From the NCBI GenBank assembly GCA_021443285.1, contig JABUUG010000001.1, forward strand, positions 1 to 20,028: a DNA stretch of 20,028 bases. Direction: 5' to 3'. The notes beneath the pieces are model-generated. The model worked only from the letters and a program-made list of their open reading frames with translations. It searched no databases and was not told where the DNA came from. Below, piece after piece: positions 16,671 to 20,028 of the stretch; the stretch's first letter is position 1, and each line of letters opens with the position of its first letter. Both the position numbers and the translations under genes were made by a program. The DNA comes from Bacteroidaceae bacterium (GTDB lineage Bacteria > Bacteroidota > Bacteroidia > Bacteroidales > Bacteroidaceae).

Positions 16671-18269
16671 ATGAACAGACTGCATACCCTTCCCTTGTTT
16701 TTCCTCCTTGTTGTGCTGCTGTCTGCCTGCACCCGTAGGCCGGTAGCTAACCTCGATGACATGCTTGCGCTGGCGGACAGCATACCCGACAGTGTGCTTT
16801 CCACCCTGCAAAAGGAGAATCCAGAGCATTTCAACGACGAGGACATGGCGAAATACTGCCTTGCCTATGCGTGGGCGCAGCAGAAAAAATTTCTGTTTAT
16901 AGACAATGACAGCCTTATCCGACACGCGTACATCTATTATTTAGACCGCAACGAAGACCCGTTTTATGCGCGTTGTATGTACTACATGGGCAGTTACTAC
17001 TATTGTAGTGACAGTGTTGAGAAGGCAGAAAACTGCTTCACTCTTGCTGCGGTATCTGCCGAGAGGCATCAGGACTACAAGTTGAGGTATATGGCTCTTG
17101 AGCTGCTCACAAGGTTGATGCGGCTGCGAAACCCAGAAAAGGCTGTGGAGAATGCAGAAGGGGCTATAGAGGCATACAATATGTATCCGAAAAAGAATAT
17201 TGGTAATTATATATTGTTGCTTCTAAACGTAGGTAATGCTTTGCAGAGTGCCAAACGGTTTGAAGAGTCGGAAGCAAAGATGCGTGAAGCCCTCGGTTTG
17301 GCTTATGCTATTAATGACTCTGTGAAGATTTCGTGCTGCTATCAGGATTTGTCGGCAATGTTTCAGGATAAGCTTGCCGTGGACAGCGCCCTGTCGGCTG
17401 CAAGAATGGCATACAGATATGCGCCTAATCCAGACTATAGTCTGAAGTTTGCCCTTACAGGTGCGCTGATTCTCTCTAATGATCTTGATGAAGCAGATTC
17501 TCTGCTGAACACCATAGAAACTACCACCGAATACCTGCAGTATTATGCCCTATATAACCGTCTTCTTATAGACATAAGAAAGGGAAATGTGGAGAAAAGT
17601 GTTGCTTCGGCAGACTCTGCAATAAACAGACTTGAGAAGATGTTCAATGATGAGATTGATGAAAAATGCAAGTATTACGAGGAAATCCTCAGCGTAGAGC
17701 ATGAGAAGCAGGAGGCGGAAAGGAGTTCTAAAACAAGGGGTATAGCTCTCGTCGCAGCCATCTCTCTGTCGCTGCTGCTGGCATATATCTATGTGTCTTA
17801 CAAAAAGACATCCGCAATGAAGCTGAGGAATGAGCAGGAAACCAACCGGCTGAAATTAGAGCATGAACAGGAAATGCACAAGAAGGAAATGGAAAACAGG
17901 GAGGCGCAGATAAAAATCATGCGCGACTACCTGCTGACAAAAATAAGCATCACGGGCAAGATTGAGAAACTCAACGATGGCAGTTCCAGCAGGAAGATTC
18001 TCGAACCTGCCGACTGGAAGGAGCTGGAAGTGTTCCTCAACAGTGTTGACAGCATGTTCGTCTCCAGGATGAGAGAGCAATATCCGGACTTGCAGGAGAA
18101 AGACCTGCAGCTATTCATGCTGCTGCGCCTGAAAATCTCCGCCAAAAGTCTTGCCTCCATCTACTGCATCACGGAAAAGGCAGTGAAGCAGAAGCTGTTC
18201 CTCTACAAGGAAAAGGTGGGACTTGGGGGCGAAAAGACCTCCCTGAGAGCCTTTGTGGAGGCATATTAA
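16671..18269 (+). CDS. Membrane-bound TPR/HTH-type regulator
   Basis: The product has 532 residues and no classical name. It opens with a lipoprotein signal (LLVVLLSAC, Cys20). Then come about 330 residues of helices in TPR-like pairs (for example 98-130 and 178-214). A single membrane span lies at about 357-376, and a highly charged coiled coil follows (about 380-420). The C-terminal 60 residues (about 470-517: LQEKDLQLFMLLRLKISAKS, then a second helix pair with TEKAVKQKLFLYKEKV) resemble the helix-turn-helix of Bacteroidota TPR regulators. The architecture suggests a periplasmic sensor coupled directly to a cytoplasmic DNA-binding part. It is divergent from mraZ and closed by its own terminator. 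Probable targets are the two secreted-protein genes downstream; that is inference. Confidence 0.75.
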   Translation: MNRLHTLPLFFLLVVLLSACTRRPVANLDDMLALADSIPDSVLSTLQKENPEHFNDEDMAKYCLAYAWAQQKKFLFIDNDSLIRHAYIYYLDRNEDPFYARCMYYMGSYYYCSDSVEKAENCFTLAAVSAERHQDYKLRYMALELLTRLMRLRNPEKAVENAEGAIEAYNMYPKKNIGNYILLLLNVGNALQSAKRFEESEAKMREALGLAYAINDSVKISCCYQDLSAMFQDKLAVDSALSAARMAYRYAPNPDYSLKFALTGALILSNDLDEADSLLNTIETTTEYLQYYALYNRLLIDIRKGNVEKSVASADSAINRLEKMFNDEIDEKCKYYEEILSVEHEKQEAERSSKTRGIALVAAISLSLLLAYIYVSYKKTSAMKLRNEQETNRLKLEHEQEMHKKEMENREAQIKIMRDYLLTKISITGKIEKLNDGSSSRKILEPADWKELEVFLNSVDSMFVSRMREQYPDLQEKDLQLFMLLRLKISAKSLASIYCITEKAVKQKLFLYKEKVGLGGEKTSLRAFVEAY

Positions 18270-18276
18270 CCCCATT

Positions 18277-18415
18277 TTTAGACCATTTTTGAAGGTCAAA
18301 ACATAAGATTTAGACCATTGTTTTCTATAGCTATAGCCTAAATCTATTGAAAACCAAACGATTACAGCCGTCGTTTGGTTTTTTATTTTTAGACCTGTTT
18401 TCCTTGCATGAGACC
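18277..18415 (+). promoter_or_regulatory. Repeated TTTAGACC words, possible operator
   Basis: TTTAGACC occurs at 18277-18284, 18309-18316 and 18388-18395, and AGACC again at 18411-18415. The last two copies of AGACC are 20 bp apart and bracket the -33 element of the next promoter. They could bind a regulator, perhaps the adjacent TPR/HTH protein. The first two copies lie before the terminator, and chance in an AT-rich gap cannot be excluded. Confidence 0.3.
18352..18390 (+). terminator. Intrinsic terminator after the TPR regulator
   Basis: A perfect 10-bp stem (AACCAAACGA at 18352-18361 with TCGTTTGGTT at 18371-18380) and a 9-nt loop are followed by TTTTATTTTT (18381-18390). This is a textbook rho-independent terminator, 82 nt after the regulator stop. 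It separates the regulator from the downstream genes. Confidence 0.9.
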
Positions 18416-18434
18416 TTTAGTCCCTATAATTTTG
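18404..18434 (+). promoter_or_regulatory. Bacteroidota-type promoter of the DUF3244-like gene
   Basis: TTG at 18404-18406 and TAATTTTG at 18427-18434, with 20 nt between them, match the Bacteroidota -33/-7 pattern (TTTG and TAnnTTTG). The -7 box also contains TATAAT. The ATG at 18465 lies 30 nt after the box. It sits just after the terminator, so the downstream genes should form a separate unit. Confidence 0.7.
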
Positions 18435-18464
18435 CACCCGAAAACCAACTGAAAACTTAATCCC

Positions 18465-18800
18465 ATGGCACGAATCACTTTTACAATTTTGCTGCTTGTA
18501 GCCTCGCTAATCTCTGTTTGGAGTGCCACTAGAGTAAAATCTCATGTGCCTGTTACTGCCTTCTCTGATATTGAAATTACTATTAACAATGAGTCTTCTG
18601 TAAATGTACACATATCAAAATACGAGGGAGTTGCCCATATATACATATATGACGAAACCGGCTCTGTTGTACTGTTTGACAGTACAGTTGTTGAAGGAAG
18701 CATTGAGAAGGAAACAGACATCAACGACCTTGAGGCGGGTATATATATTATAGTCATAGAAACAGAAAACGGTATATATTCCGAAATGTTTGTCAAATAA
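18465..18800 (+). CDS. Small secreted DUF3244-like protein
   Basis: The product has 111 residues with a Sec signal peptide (hydrophobic 5-19, probable cleavage after about residue 21, VWSA). The mature part of about 90 residues is all-beta in pattern: ITINNESSVNVHI, HIYIYDETGSVVLFDSTV and GIYIIVIETENGIYSEMFVK. This strand order, with ITDASG-like and AGxYTL-like turns, is what I know of the DUF3244 family, small Ig-like secreted or periplasmic proteins of Bacteroidota with unknown function. Related folds occur in sorting domains, but the protein has no cargo. It has its own promoter, and a 56-bp repeat begins 26 nt after its stop. The gene is AT-richer than the dcw cluster. The function is unknown. 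Confidence 0.7.
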   Translation: MARITFTILLLVASLISVWSATRVKSHVPVTAFSDIEITINNESSVNVHISKYEGVAHIYIYDETGSVVLFDSTVVEGSIEKETDINDLEAGIYIIVIETENGIYSEMFVK

Positions 18801-18826
18801 GAAACTATAGAGATCTCTACTTTCAT

Positions 18827-18882
18827 GCAGACCATACTGCCCAAAGGAGCGGAATCCGAAAAGCTTGAAGAGTAGGAGCAAT
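18827..18882 (+). repeat. 56-bp direct repeat, copy 1
   Basis: This copy matches 19955-20010 at 53 of 56 positions. It begins with a small hairpin (GCAG, 6-nt loop, CTGC) and contains AGGAGCGGAATCCG and ends in TAGGAGCAAT. It lies between the DUF3244-like gene and the lipoprotein gene, 21 nt before the lipoprotein ATG. One frame reads QTILPKGAESEKLEE and a stop, and is in frame with the preceding gene beyond its TAA. Confidence 0.9.
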
Positions 18883-18903
18883 TAATTTATAAATTCATTA
18901 TCT

Positions 18904-19869
18904 ATGAAAAAATTAGTCTTTATATTGGTTGTTGCAATGGTAGCAGGTATTGCAATCACGTCGTGTACGAATGACCATGAATTTGACAATTCTCCAAAAG
19001 AATTATCTGGCAGTTCTATACACGTTGAAAGGGACACTCTTGGGCTTAAACCGATTGAATACCAGAATCTCATGCATAATATTGAGGCGCTGAATACGGA
19101 ATTGTGTCCCCAGTCGCGTGGTTGGTGGGGAGATTTCTGGAATGGTTTCAGAAGAAACCCTTTCAGAGTTATTGTCGCTGACGCTGTAGGAGGTTTGTTC
19201 GGAATGTTTGGAGGCATTGTAGGTTCAATAGCTGGCGCCACAGCTTGTTCCGCGGCTGCAGTATTCACTCAGAATGTGGAATTTCTTGAAGACCCTATCA
19301 AATCGCGCTCTTCGGGTGGAGGCAGCCGTGGCATAACATTTAACGACAACCCAGATGCTTTGGACGACCTTGTTTTTGAAACGAGAGACTACCCGGGGCT
19401 GTCAGACAGTACAGGCTATTACCATAATCTCATACTTCTTGACGTTTTGAAGAATGGTGGGGTTTATGATTCAGATGTTAATATCGTTGTGGATGAGATC
19501 TATGCCGAGACAGCAGAAACGTTTGGCATACCAGAATCACAACTGAAAGAGGATGTGTCAAGCTCTGACGATTTGAACACCTTCTTTGAAAACGAGCTGT
19601 ACAACGATGAGGAGTCTGCAACATTCAGTGAGTATTGTGCCAGAATGAAAACACTCTATCCTCATCTGTCCAATGACATAGACGTTTTCGAGCAAATCAT
19701 GATGGGACTGCTTAATATTCCTAATTTGGACGAAACAAATTATGTACAGACGATAATCAACTATATAAATAATTCGTCAATAGGTGAGCAACACAAACAG
19801 AATCTCATTAATGCCACAATCATCGGAAATGCGAGTTCAAGGCTATGGGATGAGAACTATGGAGAATGA
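18904..19869 (+). CDS. Lipoprotein with glycine-zipper segment, function unknown
   Basis: The product has 321 residues and I do not recognise the family. A lipoprotein signal ends in ITSC (Cys21). After a polar stretch comes the aromatic and basic RGWWGDFWNGFRRNPFR (72-88). A hydrophobic segment (about 89-120) follows with glycines at 96, 100, 104 and at 103, 107, 111, that is overlapping GxxxGxxxG zippers, then a Gly/Ser/Arg linker (about 134-143) and an acidic, helical C-terminal part. Glycine zippers insert into or pack within membranes and occur in pore-forming peptides and in outer-membrane lipoproteins, so either an envelope role or a toxin-like role is possible. It is probably co-transcribed with the DUF3244-like gene; no terminator lies in the 103-nt gap. 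Base composition is AT-rich. Confidence 0.7.
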   Translation: MKKLVFILVVAMVAGIAITSCTNDHEFDNSPKELSGSSIHVERDTLGLKPIEYQNLMHNIEALNTELCPQSRGWWGDFWNGFRRNPFRVIVADAVGGLFGMFGGIVGSIAGATACSAAAVFTQNVEFLEDPIKSRSSGGGSRGITFNDNPDALDDLVFETRDYPGLSDSTGYYHNLILLDVLKNGGVYDSDVNIVVDEIYAETAETFGIPESQLKEDVSSSDDLNTFFENELYNDEESATFSEYCARMKTLYPHLSNDIDVFEQIMMGLLNIPNLDETNYVQTIINYINNSSIGEQHKQNLINATIIGNASSRLWDENYGE

Positions 19870-19954
19870 TGTTGATTCCCTTTGATGTTATGTAGCACAT
19901 AGTATCTGTTTGAACGTATAAAATCACAGAACTACCGGATTATAGTTAATTCCC

Positions 19955-20010
19955 GCAGACCACACTGCCCAAAGGAGCGGAATCCGAAAAGCTTTACGAG
20001 TAGGAGCAAT
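19955..20010 (+). repeat. 56-bp direct repeat, copy 2
   Basis: This is the second copy of the element at 18827-18882, in the same orientation. It starts 85 nt after the lipoprotein stop and lies 18 nt from the window edge. The three differences are one base in the hairpin loop and two bases near GCTT. The corresponding frame reads QTTLPKGAESEKLYE and a stop, but is not in frame with the preceding gene. The rest of 19870-20028 shows no gene, promoter or terminator that I can support. Confidence 0.9.
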
Positions 20011-20028
20011 CAGTGGCGGGGGAACTGC

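Noticed and set aside
16464..16925. 153-codon minus-strand frame across the divergent region
   Set aside because: It runs antisense to the TPR regulator and through both promoters, with no domain.
1..20028. tRNA, rRNA or insertion sequence
   Set aside because: No cloverleaf, rRNA segment, transposase or terminal inverted repeat pair with target duplication was seen.

Overview
The window is a complete Bacteroidota-type division and cell-wall (dcw) cluster read leftwards on the minus strand (about 243-16450), with an unrelated accessory region on the plus strand to its right (16671-20028). The organism is most likely a member of Bacteroidales, probably Prevotella-like. The reasons are the FtsI with a C-terminal PASTA domain, the enlarged MraY and FtsW, the FtsA with an Ala/Glu-rich linker, the TAnnTTTG promoter boxes, the scarcity of Shine-Dalgarno sequences, and the presence of a TPR-HTH membrane regulator and a DUF3244-like secreted protein. 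The genus is an inference.

In transcription order (right to left) the cluster is mraZ, rsmH, ftsL-like, ftsI, murE, mraY, murD, ftsW, murG, murC, ftsQ, ftsA, ftsZ. It supplies the cytoplasmic and lipid-linked steps of peptidoglycan precursor synthesis (MurC, MurD, MurE, MraY, MurG) and the septal machinery (FtsZ ring, FtsA membrane tether, FtsQ and FtsL scaffold, FtsW glycosyltransferase, FtsI transpeptidase). murF and ddl are absent and the tight spacing leaves no room for them. A promoter in front of mraZ carries three GTG-centred repeats spaced exactly 10 bp apart, the architecture expected of MraZ autoregulatory boxes. Most gene joints are short (murG/murC overlap by 1 nt; murE/mraY 9 nt), but three joints are expanded by simple repeats: ftsQ-ftsA, murD-ftsW and ftsL-ftsI. 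Left of ftsZ is a non-coding end with a 20-bp hairpin that fits a terminator for a plus-strand gene lying outside the window.

The right part starts divergently from mraZ with a 532-residue protein: a lipobox, TPR-like helices, one membrane span, a coiled coil and a C-terminal helix-turn-helix-like region. It ends at a strong intrinsic terminator. A new Bacteroidota-type promoter then drives a 111-residue secreted DUF3244-like protein, followed by a 321-residue lipoprotein with a glycine-zipper segment that I do not recognise. Each of these two small genes is followed by one copy of the same 56-bp direct repeat (53/56 identical). This AT-richer regulator/secreted protein/lipoprotein module is the least explained and most interesting part of the window.
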